Shown: positions 18,107 to 26,923 of the stretch, piece by piece
Layout of the letters: every line of letters starts with the position of its first letter
Numbering within the stretch: the stretch's first letter is position 1
From: Roseithermus sacchariphilus
GTDB taxonomy: Bacteria; Bacteroidota; Rhodothermia; Rhodothermales; MEBIC09517
Assembly: GCA_003285105.1 (NCBI GenBank)
Contig: CP030158.1
Span: 3,268,664-3,332,663 of the forward strand
DNA: 64,000 nucleotides
Reading direction: 5' to 3'
Notes under the pieces: generated by a model
Database searches by the model: none
Told to the model about the DNA's origin: nothing
What the model saw: only the letters and a program-made list of their open reading frames with translations
Translations under genes and position numbers: made by a program

Positions 18107-18559
18107 ATGCTCATCGCCGACCTGGCTCACATCGAAGGACGCACGTATCCGGCTCGCCGGCGGACGCAGAACCTGGCGGGCGGAGCTTCGCCGATCCAGG
18201 CCACGAACTTCTGCCTGGGCTACGTCACGCTCGAACCCGACGGCGGGCAGGTGCCCTGGCACAACCATCCCGAGGAGGAGGTCTACTTCATCCTCGACGG
18301 CGAAGGGGAGATGTGTCTGGGCGAGGAGCGGCAGACGCTTCGGGCCGGGCAGGCCGTTTACATCCCCTCCAACGTCTTTCACCAGCTCACCAACCGCAGC
18401 GACAAACCGCTGACGATGATCTACTGCTACGGCCCGGCCGGGGACGTGGCCCACTGGCGGCAGGAGCTGGCCGGCACGCTGCCAAGGGCCGGCGTCGACG
18501 TGCCGCCGTTGCCTCCCGGCGCCTATCCGCAATGCACCGACCCGCCGGACGAAGCCTGA
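18107..18559 (+). CDS. Cupin-domain protein
   Basis: 150 aa single-domain cupin. Motif 1 is WHNHPEEEVYFILDGEGEM (His52, His54, Glu58) and motif 2 includes YIPSNVFHQLTNRS (His92), giving a full 3-His/1-Glu metal site. Members range from sugar-phosphate isomerases to dioxygenases and sensors; the sequence does not decide. It runs in the same direction as the FGE-like gene and may share its transcript. ATG 18107 gives the expected start 45 residues before motif 1. Confidence 0.8.
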   Translation: MLIADLAHIEGRTYPARRRTQNLAGGASPIQATNFCLGYVTLEPDGGQVPWHNHPEEEVYFILDGEGEMCLGEERQTLRAGQAVYIPSNVFHQLTNRSDKPLTMIYCYGPAGDVAHWRQELAGTLPRAGVDVPPLPPGAYPQCTDPPDEA

Positions 18560-18609
18560 CGCCCTGCCGCCGTCGGGGTGGAAAGCGCGCCGGCCGTACG
18601 GGCTCCCCG

Positions 18610-19323
18610 CTACGATGCCGGGCCCGTTCGGTCGAAATGGGCTGTCAGGTCGTGCTGTATCGTTGTGAGGTCGGACACATCGCGCACGATGCGTCCTTCG
18701 TCCATGATCAGGACGCGGTGTATGAAGTCTGCGATCTCGGGCACGTTGTGACTGGTAAGCAGGATCGTGGTATCGAGATGTCGATGAAGCCTGAGTAGCA
18801 GGTGTTTCAGGTGTTCCCGGGTCGGTGGGTCCAGGTGGTCGAACGGTTCATCGAGAACGAGCAGGCGGGGGTGTACCAGGAGCGCGGCCGACAGCCCTAC
18901 GCGCTGCTTGTTTCCGGTCGAGAGCGTGCGAATGTACGATGGTGTGGTGAGAAGCGAATCGGGTATGAGGGGGGATAGCCCTGCGATACGCTCGTGGATC
19001 TCCGACCTGTCGAGGCCATAGGCCGTGCCTACGAAGAACAGATACTCGGTTGGCGTGAGGAAAGGAATCAGGAAGCCCTCTTCCAGGTAGGCTGCGGCGT
19101 GCATCTTCCAGGCGGTAGACCGGCGAACGTCGTGTCCGTCGATGAGGACCTGTCCTTCGGTGGGGACGACCAGATCCAGGATGAGACGCAGCAGCGTCGT
19201 CTTGCCCGCGCCGTTACGCCCAATCAGTCCGACGATCTCTCCGGCGGAGAGGGTTAGCGAAGGAACGTCGACCGCTGTGGTGGAAGGGTAGCGTTTTATG
19301 AGATGGTGCAGCCGGACGTGCAT
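18610..19323 (-). CDS. ABC transporter ATP-binding protein
   Basis: 237 aa. Walker A is GRNGAGKT (35-42), the Q-loop region is AAYLEEGFLIPFLT, the signature is TLSTGNKQRV, Walker B is LLVLDEPFDHLD, and the H-loop is LLTSHNVPE. The signature LSTGN differs from the common LSGGQ but is normal in exporters of the CcmA/NatA class. It starts 4 bp after the membrane subunit gene ends, so the two are co-transcribed. Substrate unknown. Confidence 0.9.
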   Translation of the reverse strand: MHVRLHHLIKRYPSTTAVDVPSLTLSAGEIVGLIGRNGAGKTTLLRLILDLVVPTEGQVLIDGHDVRRSTAWKMHAAAYLEEGFLIPFLTPTEYLFFVGTAYGLDRSEIHERIAGLSPLIPDSLLTTPSYIRTLSTGNKQRVGLSAALLVHPRLLVLDEPFDHLDPPTREHLKHLLLRLHRHLDTTILLTSHNVPEIADFIHRVLIMDEGRIVRDVSDLTTIQHDLTAHFDRTGPAS

Positions 19324-19327
19324 GGGT

Positions 19328-20815
19328 TCAGGCTGTTCGGAGATGAGCGAGAAGATGGTATTTGTGGTGGGTCAGGTGGGTTTCGCACAGCCTCAACCAG
19401 TGTGGGTACAGCAACAAGCCGGCTATTCCAACGAGGGCCAGGAGAAGCAGCCCGTAGCCTCCCACCCACAGCCCAAGAGCTGCCGGTCCGATCAGGATCA
19501 GCACCAGGCTGATGAGCCTCAACGGCCGCCGGTAGGTGTTGCCGGCACCGCTAGTCAACGCATGAGGATGCAGTTCAATCCGTACGGTGTGGACCGGGGC
19601 CTGCCAGATCAACACCGGATGGACGAACCCCGTGAGATACACATACGACACCCCGAGCCATGTGAGTACCTCTGCATCGAGCCGCGCCAGCAACACCCAC
19701 GTTCCGACTGCCGACAGAAACGTCAGAGAAGCCAGCACAAAGGCGAGCCAGAGCAGGCTCCCTGCCAGCGCGCGGCCCGGGAGCGGCCAGGTAAACAAGC
19801 CGTCGGCGTGGGTATACTGCCAGCCGAACACGCTGAGCAGGAACTGAGCCGAGCCCAGTATCAAAAAAGGAACGCCGAGAAATAGCGGAAGCAAGGCGTC
19901 CTGCCTGGACGCGTTGATCAACTGTACGCTCCCCATGAACCCGAACAGTACGGTGAGGTACAGGAGAAGTCGCGTGACGCGGTGCCGCCAGAGTAGTCGC
20001 CACTGGAGCCATACCATGAACCGTGTTGGTGTGCGGCTCCAGCGAGAGTGTACGGTGGACGTCGTCGGTGCGCGGCTCATGAAAAGGTGATCGACGTAGA
20101 GGTAACGCCGGGTGAGCAGGAAAGCCGGTACGTAGAAGAGGCCGTTCAATGCGATGAGGCCCGTCAGGCCTGTGAAGCGGCCGGTCAGTATCGCATCGAA
20201 GGTGTGCCGGGCCAGCCAGGTCAGCCCGCCGTACATCCCCGCCAGGCCGAGGCCCACGAGGCCGCTCAACCAGATCAGCACGTACGCTTCGGGCCGAGTA
20301 AAGCGAAGTGCCCGCAGGAGGTTGGCCGTCCACTGGGCAGCGGTCAACAACGACAGGGCCATGAGCAGCCAGCCCATGGCCGGTAGCCACGCGTGGGATA
20401 AAACGAGGCTACGTAGCCAGTAACCCAGCATGAAGCCTGCTAGCAGGGCATTGCCTCCATGCAACGGACTGAGCACCTGGAGGACGTGGGCCAGCCACGT
20501 GTGAGATACCGGGAGCAGCAACCAGGGCCGTACGGGTAACGCCGGCCTCCGTTGCCAGAGGGAGAGCAGGAAGGGCCAGAGGAGGATCCATGCCAGCAAC
20601 AACCGGTGTACCAGGCTCAGAGGATCCATGCCGGGCAGGACCCGACTCAGGGCGGGTTCCAACAGCCCCCCGAGAAGCATCGTGAAGGCCACACCCACGA
20701 CGTGGAGCAACCGGAGCCCCCATCGCTCCAGGGAGTGCCCGGAAGATCCGCGGAACCCGCCGATAAACCACAGCAACAGGAGCGCCCGGTACCGGCGCAG
20801 GTCATGCAGGGACAT
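19328..20815 (-). CDS. DUF5687-like ABC transporter membrane protein
   Basis: 495 aa from ATG 20813-20815 (MSLHDLRRYRALLLLW). About ten to twelve hydrophobic segments run the length of the protein, with a cytoplasmic Arg-rich stretch in the middle (SRWSRTPTRFMVWLQW). Size, layout and pairing with a downstream ATPase fit DUF5687, the ABC-2-like permease of Bacteroidota. The family call rests on recollection of that layout rather than a definite motif. The frame is open upstream to 20992, but the extra part looks non-coding. Confidence 0.7.
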   Translation of the reverse strand: MSLHDLRRYRALLLLWFIGGFRGSSGHSLERWGLRLLHVVGVAFTMLLGGLLEPALSRVLPGMDPLSLVHRLLLAWILLWPFLLSLWQRRPALPVRPWLLLPVSHTWLAHVLQVLSPLHGGNALLAGFMLGYWLRSLVLSHAWLPAMGWLLMALSLLTAAQWTANLLRALRFTRPEAYVLIWLSGLVGLGLAGMYGGLTWLARHTFDAILTGRFTGLTGLIALNGLFYVPAFLLTRRYLYVDHLFMSRAPTTSTVHSRWSRTPTRFMVWLQWRLLWRHRVTRLLLYLTVLFGFMGSVQLINASRQDALLPLFLGVPFLILGSAQFLLSVFGWQYTHADGLFTWPLPGRALAGSLLWLAFVLASLTFLSAVGTWVLLARLDAEVLTWLGVSYVYLTGFVHPVLIWQAPVHTVRIELHPHALTSGAGNTYRRPLRLISLVLILIGPAALGLWVGGYGLLLLALVGIAGLLLYPHWLRLCETHLTHHKYHLLAHLRTA

Positions 20816-20874
20816 CGAGACCTCGACTTCTGCACGTGTCAAGATAGGGGCGGTGCACGTTGATCTTTCCTGCT

Positions 20875-20903
20875 TTGCAACGCGAGGATCTGCAAAATAC
20901 ATT
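20875..20903 (+). promoter_or_regulatory. Candidate promoter of the rhamnose isomerase gene
   Basis: TTGCAA (20875-20880), 17-bp spacer, TACATT (20898-20903), about 107 bp before ATG 21010. Confidence 0.5.
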
Positions 20904-21009
20904 ATCGCCGGAGCCGTAGCTTCCCCATCGTGCACCGTCGGCTCCACGTTCGGGCTCGCACGAAGAGAGCCATTTCCGACCACCGAAACCATACAACCTG
21001 CGTGGCATC

Positions 21010-22293
21010 ATGCTCGATCTCTCCTTCGTTTCCGATCAGAACCGGTCGCTCCAGGCCCCTCATCAGCGTGACTTCGAGGTCCTGGCGGAGCGGCTCTCGC
21101 GGCGCGGGGTGAATGCGGAGGCCGTCGTGGCACAGATCGGTCGTTTCGAGGTGGCCGTGCCGTCCTGGGCGCTCGGCACGGGGGGGACGCGCTTCGGGCG
21201 GTTTCCGGGGCCGGGGGAGCCCCGCGACGTGTTCGAGAAGATGGAGGACATCGGCGTCATCCAGCAACTCACGAGGGCCACGCCGCGCGTATCGCTCCAC
21301 ATCCCCTGGGACGAACCGGACGACCCGCAGGCGCTGAAGGACCATGCCGCGACGCTCGGGCTCGGCTTCGACGCGGTCAACTCGAACACCTTCCAGGACC
21401 AGCCCGGGCAGGCGTTGAGCTACAAGTTCGGATCGCTCTGCCACACGGACCCGGCCGTCCGCAACCAGGCCATCGAGCACAACCTGCACGTCATCCAGGT
21501 CGGGCGGCAGCTCGGCTCCACGTCCATCACCATCTGGCTGGCCGACGGCAGCAACTACCCCGGGCAGATGCACCTGCGCAAGAGCTTCGAGCGCACGCTG
21601 GACGGGCTCCGCAGGATCTATGCGGCGTTGCCGCCGGACTGGCGGCTCTTCACCGAGCACAAACCCTTCGAACCGGCCTTCTACGCCACGGTGGTGCAGG
21701 ACTGGGGGACGTCGTTTCTGCTGGCGAGCCAGCTGGGCAAGCAGGCCGCCTGCCTGGTGGACCTGGGCCATCATCTGCCCAACACGAACGTCGAGCTGGT
21801 CGTCGCCCGCCTGATCTCCGCCGGCAAGCTGGGGGGCTTCCACTTCAATGACAACGCCTACGGCGACGACGACCTGACCGCGGGCTCGATCCGGCCGTAC
21901 CGGCTCTTCCTCATCTTCAACGAGCTGGTCGATGCGGAAGAGGATCGGGTGTTGCCGTCCCCGCCGGCCTACATGATCGACCAGAGTCACAACCTGAAGG
22001 ACCCCATCGAGGCGCTCTTGCAGACGGTCGACGCGTTGCAGCGGGCCTATGCGCAGGCGCTCATCGTGGACCGCCGTGCCCTGGCCGGTTTTCAGCAGGC
22101 CAACGACGTGCTGATGGCCGAGCAGACCCTGCAACAGGCCTTCCGCACCGACGTGACGCCGCTGGTGGCGGAGGCCCGCCGCCGGGCCGGGGGGGCGCTG
22201 GACCCGATCCGCGCGTTTCGGGCATCCGGGTACCGCGCGCAAAAGGCGGAGCAGCGGGCCAGCGGCGCCTACGTCCCCCCGCAGAGTCTGTAG
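21010..22293 (+). CDS. rhaI: L-rhamnose isomerase (Pseudomonas stutzeri-type)
   Basis: 427 aa TIM-barrel sugar isomerase converting L-rhamnose to L-rhamnulose. Metal and substrate residues are visible in order: HIPWDEPDD, LADGSNYPGQ, RLFTEHKPFEP (Glu), CLVDLGHHLPNTN (Asp/His) and GGFHFNDNAYGDDD (His, Asp pair). The length and motif set fit the rhizobial/Pseudomonas catabolic isomerase group rather than the E. coli RhaA type. Start ATG 21010 follows a sigma70-like promoter. Downstream lie the transporter genes, and a rhamnosidase is 5 kb away, so uptake and isomerisation of rhamnose is the likely role. No rhamnulokinase or aldolase is recognised in the window. Confidence 0.85.
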   Translation: MLDLSFVSDQNRSLQAPHQRDFEVLAERLSRRGVNAEAVVAQIGRFEVAVPSWALGTGGTRFGRFPGPGEPRDVFEKMEDIGVIQQLTRATPRVSLHIPWDEPDDPQALKDHAATLGLGFDAVNSNTFQDQPGQALSYKFGSLCHTDPAVRNQAIEHNLHVIQVGRQLGSTSITIWLADGSNYPGQMHLRKSFERTLDGLRRIYAALPPDWRLFTEHKPFEPAFYATVVQDWGTSFLLASQLGKQAACLVDLGHHLPNTNVELVVARLISAGKLGGFHFNDNAYGDDDLTAGSIRPYRLFLIFNELVDAEEDRVLPSPPAYMIDQSHNLKDPIEALLQTVDALQRAYAQALIVDRRALAGFQQANDVLMAEQTLQQAFRTDVTPLVAEARRRAGGALDPIRAFRASGYRAQKAEQRASGAYVPPQSL

Positions 22294-22406
22294 CCGGACC
22301 GGCGAGGGCCGGGGGTGCCGGGTGCATGCTGCGATGAATCTTCATAGATTCGGGGGTCGGCTGCAAGGCCCTGCGATGCCCGTTCCACCGTCTACCCCCT
22401 CACGAC

Positions 22407-22637
22407 GTGAACCGAACGCCCCACCGGCTCTGGCGGCTGTGCTGTGCCGGAGCGATCCTGCTCTCCGTGATCACCTTTACGCCCCTCGTCATTCGTCCCG
22501 GACAGATCGAGCCGAGGCTTTTCGGCCTGCCGCATACGCTCTGGGCCGGTATGCTGGTGGCCTTCGGGCTGGTGCTGCTCACGCTCGTCGGTAGCCTCGT
22601 GCATCCGGCGCGGCACGAGGAGGAGGGCCGGCCATGA
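22407..22637 (+). CDS. Small two-TM protein (DUF3311-like) paired with a symporter
   Basis: 76 aa from a GTG start. Two membrane helices (LCCAGAILLSVITFTPLVI; LWAGMLVAFGLVLLTLVGSL) flank EPRLFGLPHT. DUF3311 proteins have this size and EPRLFG-type loop and are encoded beside sodium/solute symporters. The stop overlaps the symporter start by 4 bp (ATGA), a sign of translational coupling. Confidence 0.75.
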   Translation: MNRTPHRLWRLCCAGAILLSVITFTPLVIRPGQIEPRLFGLPHTLWAGMLVAFGLVLLTLVGSLVHPARHEEEGRP

Positions 22638-24058
22638 GCTTCTGGCTATGGGTGCTCGGGAGTGCCTACCTCGTGCTGCTGGGCGTGGCCGCCTGGCGCT
22701 CCTACCGGCGAAACCAGAGCGCCGACGACTATGCGCTGGCCGGCTCGAACGTGGGGGTCTTCCTCGGCTTTCTGACCTTCTCGGCCACGCTCTTCAGCAC
22801 GTTCACGCTGATGGGCATGCCCGACTTCTTCCGCACCCACGGCGTCGGGGCCTGGATCTTCCTCGCCGTCTCCGACGGGGCGATGGTCTTCCTCGTCGTC
22901 TGGTTCGGGTTTCACCTGCGCCGCAAAGTGGCCGAAAAGGGCTTCCAGGGGATGTCGGGGTTGATGACGGCCTGCTACGGTAGCCGGTGGGCCGGCTACG
23001 TGTTCTACGCGGGGGTCTTCCTGTTTCTGGTGCCCTATGTGGCCATTCAGGTGCGCGGCATCGCCGTGTTCCTGAACTCGGCCTATCCGGCGGCGCTGCC
23101 GGCCTGGGCCTGGGCCTCGATCATCGTGATCGTCATGCTGATCTACAGCGAGATCGGCGGGCTCAAAGCCATCATGTACAGCGACGTCATGCAGGGGCTG
23201 TTGCTGCTGACGATGACCTGGGTGATCGCGGTGCAGTGCATCGACCACTTCGGCGGCATCCGGCCGATGTTCGACGAGGTGGAGCGGGTCAATGAGGCGC
23301 TGCTTTCGGTGCCGGGGCCGAACGGGCTCTTCGGCATTCCCTTTCTGATCGCCTCCTTCTTCGCCATCCTGATGATTCCCGTCACCCAGCCGCAGCTGAC
23401 GATCCGGGTGGTGGTGATGCGCAATCTGCGGGCGACGCATCGGATGGCGGTGGCGGTGGGGTTCTTCGCCATGATCGTGATCCTCCCGACCATCGCCATC
23501 GGGATGTACGGGGCGGTGCGGTATCCAGAGGCTCCGGCGGCGGCGTTCTGGGCGCAGGTGCTGCTGTTCGAGCAGCCCGGCCTCGTGGCGGCCGCCGTCA
23601 TCGTGGGCCTGGTGGCCGCCGCCATGTCCACGGCGGACTCGCAGATCTTTGCGCTGGGCACGGAGTTGCGCTCGTTGCTCACCGGGGAGGAGCGGGCCGT
23701 GATGCGGCGGACGCGCATCGCCATCGTGGTGTTTGCCGCGGCGGCGCTGGTCTTTTCGATCCTCAGCAGCGATCAACTGGTGGCGCTCGCGCTGAAGAGC
23801 TTCCAGGGCACGTCCATGCTGGCGCCGATGGTGTTTGCGGCGGTGTTCTCGGCACGGACGCCGGGCCGGGAGGTCATCGCCCTGACGGCGCTGGCGCTGC
23901 TGGCCTACATCGCCTCCCTGCTCGGCTGGCTGCCGGCGGCCGTCGCCACGGTGCCGGTCGAGCTGGTGATCCTGCTGGCGGCGGCGTTGCTGACGCTGGT
24001 GTCGGTGGTGGTGCGTCAGCGACAGCCGGTGGCGGCCGGCCCGGCCCCCCGCTCCTAG
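22634..24058 (+). CDS. Sodium/solute symporter (SSS family)
   Basis: 474 aa with about 13 membrane helices. SSS features: YRRNQSADDYALAGSNVG near the start, LTFSATLFSTFTLMGMPDFF in TM2, IYSEIGGLKAIMYSDVMQG in the core, and AAAMSTADSQIFALGTELR in TM8, which holds the sodium-site serines. It is likely to import the sugar used by the neighbouring isomerase (rhamnose or xylose); this is inferred from position. The stop codon TAG is part of the CTAG duplicated at the edge of the adjacent 167-bp element. Confidence 0.88.
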   Translation: MSFWLWVLGSAYLVLLGVAAWRSYRRNQSADDYALAGSNVGVFLGFLTFSATLFSTFTLMGMPDFFRTHGVGAWIFLAVSDGAMVFLVVWFGFHLRRKVAEKGFQGMSGLMTACYGSRWAGYVFYAGVFLFLVPYVAIQVRGIAVFLNSAYPAALPAWAWASIIVIVMLIYSEIGGLKAIMYSDVMQGLLLLTMTWVIAVQCIDHFGGIRPMFDEVERVNEALLSVPGPNGLFGIPFLIASFFAILMIPVTQPQLTIRVVVMRNLRATHRMAVAVGFFAMIVILPTIAIGMYGAVRYPEAPAAAFWAQVLLFEQPGLVAAAVIVGLVAAAMSTADSQIFALGTELRSLLTGEERAVMRRTRIAIVVFAAAALVFSILSSDQLVALALKSFQGTSMLAPMVFAAVFSARTPGREVIALTALALLAYIASLLGWLPAAVATVPVELVILLAAALLTLVSVVVRQRQPVAAGPAPRS

Positions 24059-24221
24059 TGCTCCGTCAAGCCTGTTCTGACAGGTTCTGCGCGGTCCGTT
24101 CGCCCGCCGGCGGCGTTCCCGAATCTTGCCGGAGCTCTGGCTACGCCGCGATTCGGCGCCTTGCCGGCGACCAAACAGCCGCGCGCATAAACACGTCATT
24201 TCATACCTGACGCAGCACTAG
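24055..24221. mobile_element. 167-bp MITE-like element with 14-bp terminal inverted repeats, flanked by CTAG
   Basis: The left end CTAGTGCTCCGTCA (24055-24068) and right end TGACGCAGCACTAG (24208-24221) are inverted repeats with one mismatch. The outermost CTAG on each side is probably a 4-bp target duplication, as made by IS5-type elements (YTAR targets). The inside has no gene and contains GC-rich internal repeats. The left CTAG gives the stop codon of the symporter and the right CTAG gives the stop codon of xylB on the other strand. Before insertion one CTAG would have served both genes. An alternative is a conserved bidirectional terminator, but there are no T-runs. Confidence 0.65.
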
Positions 24222-25714
24222 CGCGTGCCGAGCCGGTCGAAGGCCGGTTTGAGGGCCGGGTAGAGGGCGCGGTAGGTTTCGTAGAACGGCGCGTAGGCGG
24301 CCGCCACGTCGGGCTGGACGGCCGTGCTGCCGGTGATCCGCACGGTGGCGTCACAGGCTGCGTCGACGTTCGGCCAGACGCCGCCGCCGACGCCGGCCAG
24401 CAGCGCCGCGCCGTAGGCGGCGCCCTCGGTGGTGTTGACGGTCACCAGCTCGGCATCGAGGACGTTGGCCAGGATCTGCCGCCACAGCGGGCTGCGGGCG
24501 CCTCCCCCTGATACACGAACCTGCTCGGGGCGGGGCAGGCCGGCCTCCTGCATCAGCCGGAAGCTGTCGTTGAGGCCGAAGGCGACGCCCTCCAGCACGG
24601 CCCGCGTCAGGTGCGGCTGCGTGTGGCGCACGGTCAGCCCGACGAAGGCGCCCCGGGCGAGTGGATCGGGGTGGGGGGTGCGCTCGCCGGTCAGGTAGGG
24701 CAGGAAGAGCAAGCCCTCGCTGCCGGCCGGGAGGTTGGCGGCCGGCGCCAGCAGGTCGTCGAAGCCGATGCCGGGGGCCAGGGTGTCGCGGTACCAGCGC
24801 AGGCTCCCGGCGGCCGAGAGCATCACGCCCATCAGGTGCCACCGGCCGGGGACGGCATGGCAGAAGGCGTGCAGCCGTCCCTGGGGTTCGATGAACGGCT
24901 CCCGGGCGCTGGCAAAGACGACGCCCGAGGTGCCGAGCGTCAGCGCCACCACGCCTTCCTGCACCGCGCCGACGCCGACGGCCTGCGCGGCCTGGTCGCC
25001 CCCGCCGGCTACCACGGGAATGCCCGGCGCCAGCCCGGTGGCCCGGGCCGCCTCGTCGCTGATGGTGCCCGTGATCTCCGGGCCTTCATGCGTGGGCGGC
25101 AGCCAGGCGCGCGGGATCTCCAGCGCGTCCAGCACCTCGTCGGACCAGTCGCGTGTGCGGATGTCCAGGAGCAGCGTCCCGGCGGCACCGGCGCGGTCGG
25201 TGGCCAGCGAGCCCGTGAGCCGGTAGCGCACGTAATCCTTCGGGAGCAGGATGTGGCGGATCCGGGCGTAGACCTCGGGCTCTTCTTCCCGGACCCACAG
25301 GATCTTGGGAGCTGTGAAGCCGGTGAGGGCATCGTTGCCCGTGATCTGGATGAGGTGTTCGCGCGTGAGGCGGCGGCGGATCTCATCGCATTGCCTGCCG
25401 GTGCGCTGGTCGTTCCAGAGCAGCGCCGGGCGCAGCACCGCCCCGTGTTCGTCGAGGAGGACCAGGCCATGCATCTGCCCGGTCAGCCCGATGCCGGCGA
25501 TGGCCTTCGGGTCGATGGCGGCCTGGTCCAGGACGGCGCGGATGCTGCGGACGGCCCCGTTCCACCAGAGGGCGGGGTCCTGCTCGCTCCAGAGCGGGCG
25601 GGGCGTGTCGAAGTCGTAAGCCGTGGCTGCGACGGCCACCACCTCGCCGGTGTCGTCGATCAGGAGGGCCTTGGTGGCCGTGGTGGACACGTCGATGCCG
25701 AGCAGATACGTCAT
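24218..25714 (-). CDS. xylB: Xylulokinase
   Basis: 498 aa FGGY kinase that phosphorylates D-xylulose. GIDVSTTATKALLID is the phosphate-1 motif. TGQMHGLVLLD is the xylulokinase signature (TGQMHG), with LWNDQRT nearby. GGGDQAAQAVG and TLGTSGVV are the FGGY C-terminal ATPase motifs, and YLTGERTPHPDPLARG and VSGGGARSPLWRQ are also typical. It works with xylose isomerase, encoded 8 kb away (33770-34939). It lies 42 bp downstream of the LacI regulator in the same direction. The leader has an unusual 14-bp direct repeat and no Shine-Dalgarno. Confidence 0.92.
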   Translation of the reverse strand: MTYLLGIDVSTTATKALLIDDTGEVVAVAATAYDFDTPRPLWSEQDPALWWNGAVRSIRAVLDQAAIDPKAIAGIGLTGQMHGLVLLDEHGAVLRPALLWNDQRTGRQCDEIRRRLTREHLIQITGNDALTGFTAPKILWVREEEPEVYARIRHILLPKDYVRYRLTGSLATDRAGAAGTLLLDIRTRDWSDEVLDALEIPRAWLPPTHEGPEITGTISDEAARATGLAPGIPVVAGGGDQAAQAVGVGAVQEGVVALTLGTSGVVFASAREPFIEPQGRLHAFCHAVPGRWHLMGVMLSAAGSLRWYRDTLAPGIGFDDLLAPAANLPAGSEGLLFLPYLTGERTPHPDPLARGAFVGLTVRHTQPHLTRAVLEGVAFGLNDSFRLMQEAGLPRPEQVRVSGGGARSPLWRQILANVLDAELVTVNTTEGAAYGAALLAGVGGGVWPNVDAACDATVRITGSTAVQPDVAAAYAPFYETYRALYPALKPAFDRLGTR

Positions 25715-25717
25715 AGG

Positions 25718-25756
25718 AGGTCACACGAAAGAAGAGGTCACACGAAAGCGCTCAGG
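25718..25756 (-). promoter_or_regulatory. Repeat pair and weak operator in the xylB leader
   Basis: AGGTCACACGAAAG occurs at 25718-25731 and 25735-25748 (17-bp period). The second copy runs into GAAAGCGCTC, a degenerate LacI-type half-site. The whole lacI-xylB spacer consists of these repeats. Confidence 0.45.
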
Positions 25757-26809
25757 TTACGAGCGGGGAGGGGGTGGGCCGGTGGAGGCCCGTTCGATGA
25801 GGGTGGCTTCGAGCACCAGGTGTTGCGGCTCGAAGCGGCTGCCGGCCTCGATGCGGCGGATGAGGAGTTCGGCAGCGCGGTAGCCCAGCTGGCGGTTCGG
25901 GCTGTGCACCGTCGTGAAGGGCACCGGCAGGTACGCCATCAGGTCGATGTCGTCGTAGCCGACGATCGAGACGTCGTCGGGCACCCGCAGGCCCAGCTCC
26001 AGCAGGGCCCGGTGCAGCCCCACCGCGATGAGGTCGTTGAAGCACGTCACCCCCGTCGGGCGCGTGGCGGGTGGGTAGCGCCGGAAGTAGCGGCGACCGC
26101 GCTCGTAGCCGTCCCGCAGGTGGGCGCCGATGGGCACGATCAGGTCGTCCGAAAAGGGGCGGCCGGCTTCCTCGAGCGCCCGGCGAAACCCCCGGATGCG
26201 CTGCTGGCTGTGCGTGGTGTAGACCGGCCCGGCAAAGTGCACGATGCGTTCGTGTCCGAGCTCGATCAGATGCCGCGTAGCCGCGGCTGACGCCTCCTCC
26301 TGGTTGATGCGGATCAGGTTGGTCGTAACGCCCGGCACGGCTTCGAGCAGCACCACCGGGTAGCCGTCCTCGATGAGTTCCTGCAGGTGCCGGTGCTCCT
26401 CGGCGTCCGCAACGATCGGGGCGAGGATCAGCCCGTCGACGTCGTGGGTGCGGTAGGTGCTGACGATCTTCTGCTCCGCGTGGGGATGGCCTTCGGAGCT
26501 GGACACCAGCAGCGTGTAGCCGTGATCGGTGGCGTACGACTGCACCCCCTGCATGACCTCCGCAAAGAAGGGGTTGTCCATCTTGCGGATCACCAGCCCG
26601 ATGGCGTTCATCCGCCGCGGGTTGCGCAGGTGCCGCAATCGCAGCTCACGGGCCGTCTGGTCAAAGGGGAAGTTGAGCGCTTCCATCGCCTCCAGCACCC
26701 GCTCCCGGACCTCGTGCCGGACCGTCGCGTGGCCGTGGATGACGGCCGAGACGGTGGCTTTGGAAACGCCGGCGCGTGCCGCAACGTCGCCGATCGTAAC
26801 CTGATCCAT
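25757..26809 (-). CDS. LacI-family transcriptional regulator
   Basis: 350 aa. The N-terminal helix-turn-helix (VTIGDVAARAGVSKATVSAV, residues 4-23) is followed by the hinge and a periplasmic-binding-like sensor domain (IGLVIRKMDNPFFAEVMQG, DGLILAPIVADAEE, VTCFNDLIAVGLHRALLE, VSIVGYDDIDLMAY). HTH position TVSAVIHG replaces the usual TVSRVLNG. It is the first gene of a lacI-xylB unit and is divergent from the rhamnosidase, so it probably controls the xylose/rhamnose genes. Possible operator sites with AAGCGCTT cores are at 39798, 39897 and 9525; whether this protein binds them is not shown. Confidence 0.92.
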   Translation of the reverse strand: MDQVTIGDVAARAGVSKATVSAVIHGHATVRHEVRERVLEAMEALNFPFDQTARELRLRHLRNPRRMNAIGLVIRKMDNPFFAEVMQGVQSYATDHGYTLLVSSSEGHPHAEQKIVSTYRTHDVDGLILAPIVADAEEHRHLQELIEDGYPVVLLEAVPGVTTNLIRINQEEASAAATRHLIELGHERIVHFAGPVYTTHSQQRIRGFRRALEEAGRPFSDDLIVPIGAHLRDGYERGRRYFRRYPPATRPTGVTCFNDLIAVGLHRALLELGLRVPDDVSIVGYDDIDLMAYLPVPFTTVHSPNRQLGYRAAELLIRRIEAGSRFEPQHLVLEATLIERASTGPPPPRS

Positions 26810-26856
26810 AGGGGGGCAGAGACGGCTGGTGGGAGGGGGGGGACGCGGAGGCCTCC

Positions 26857-26885
26857 AATCTAGCCGGGGGCGCTGCCGCTGTCAA
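26857..26885 (-). promoter_or_regulatory. Promoter of the lacI-xylB unit
   Basis: On the minus strand TTGACA (26880-26885), 17-bp spacer, TAGATT (26857-26862), 47 bp before the lacI ATG. It is back to back with the rhamnosidase promoter, 38 bp between the two -35 boxes. Confidence 0.65.
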
Positions 26886-26923
26886 GCCGGAACGGGTGCC
26901 TGCCCGGAGGGGCCTGGCCCGGA

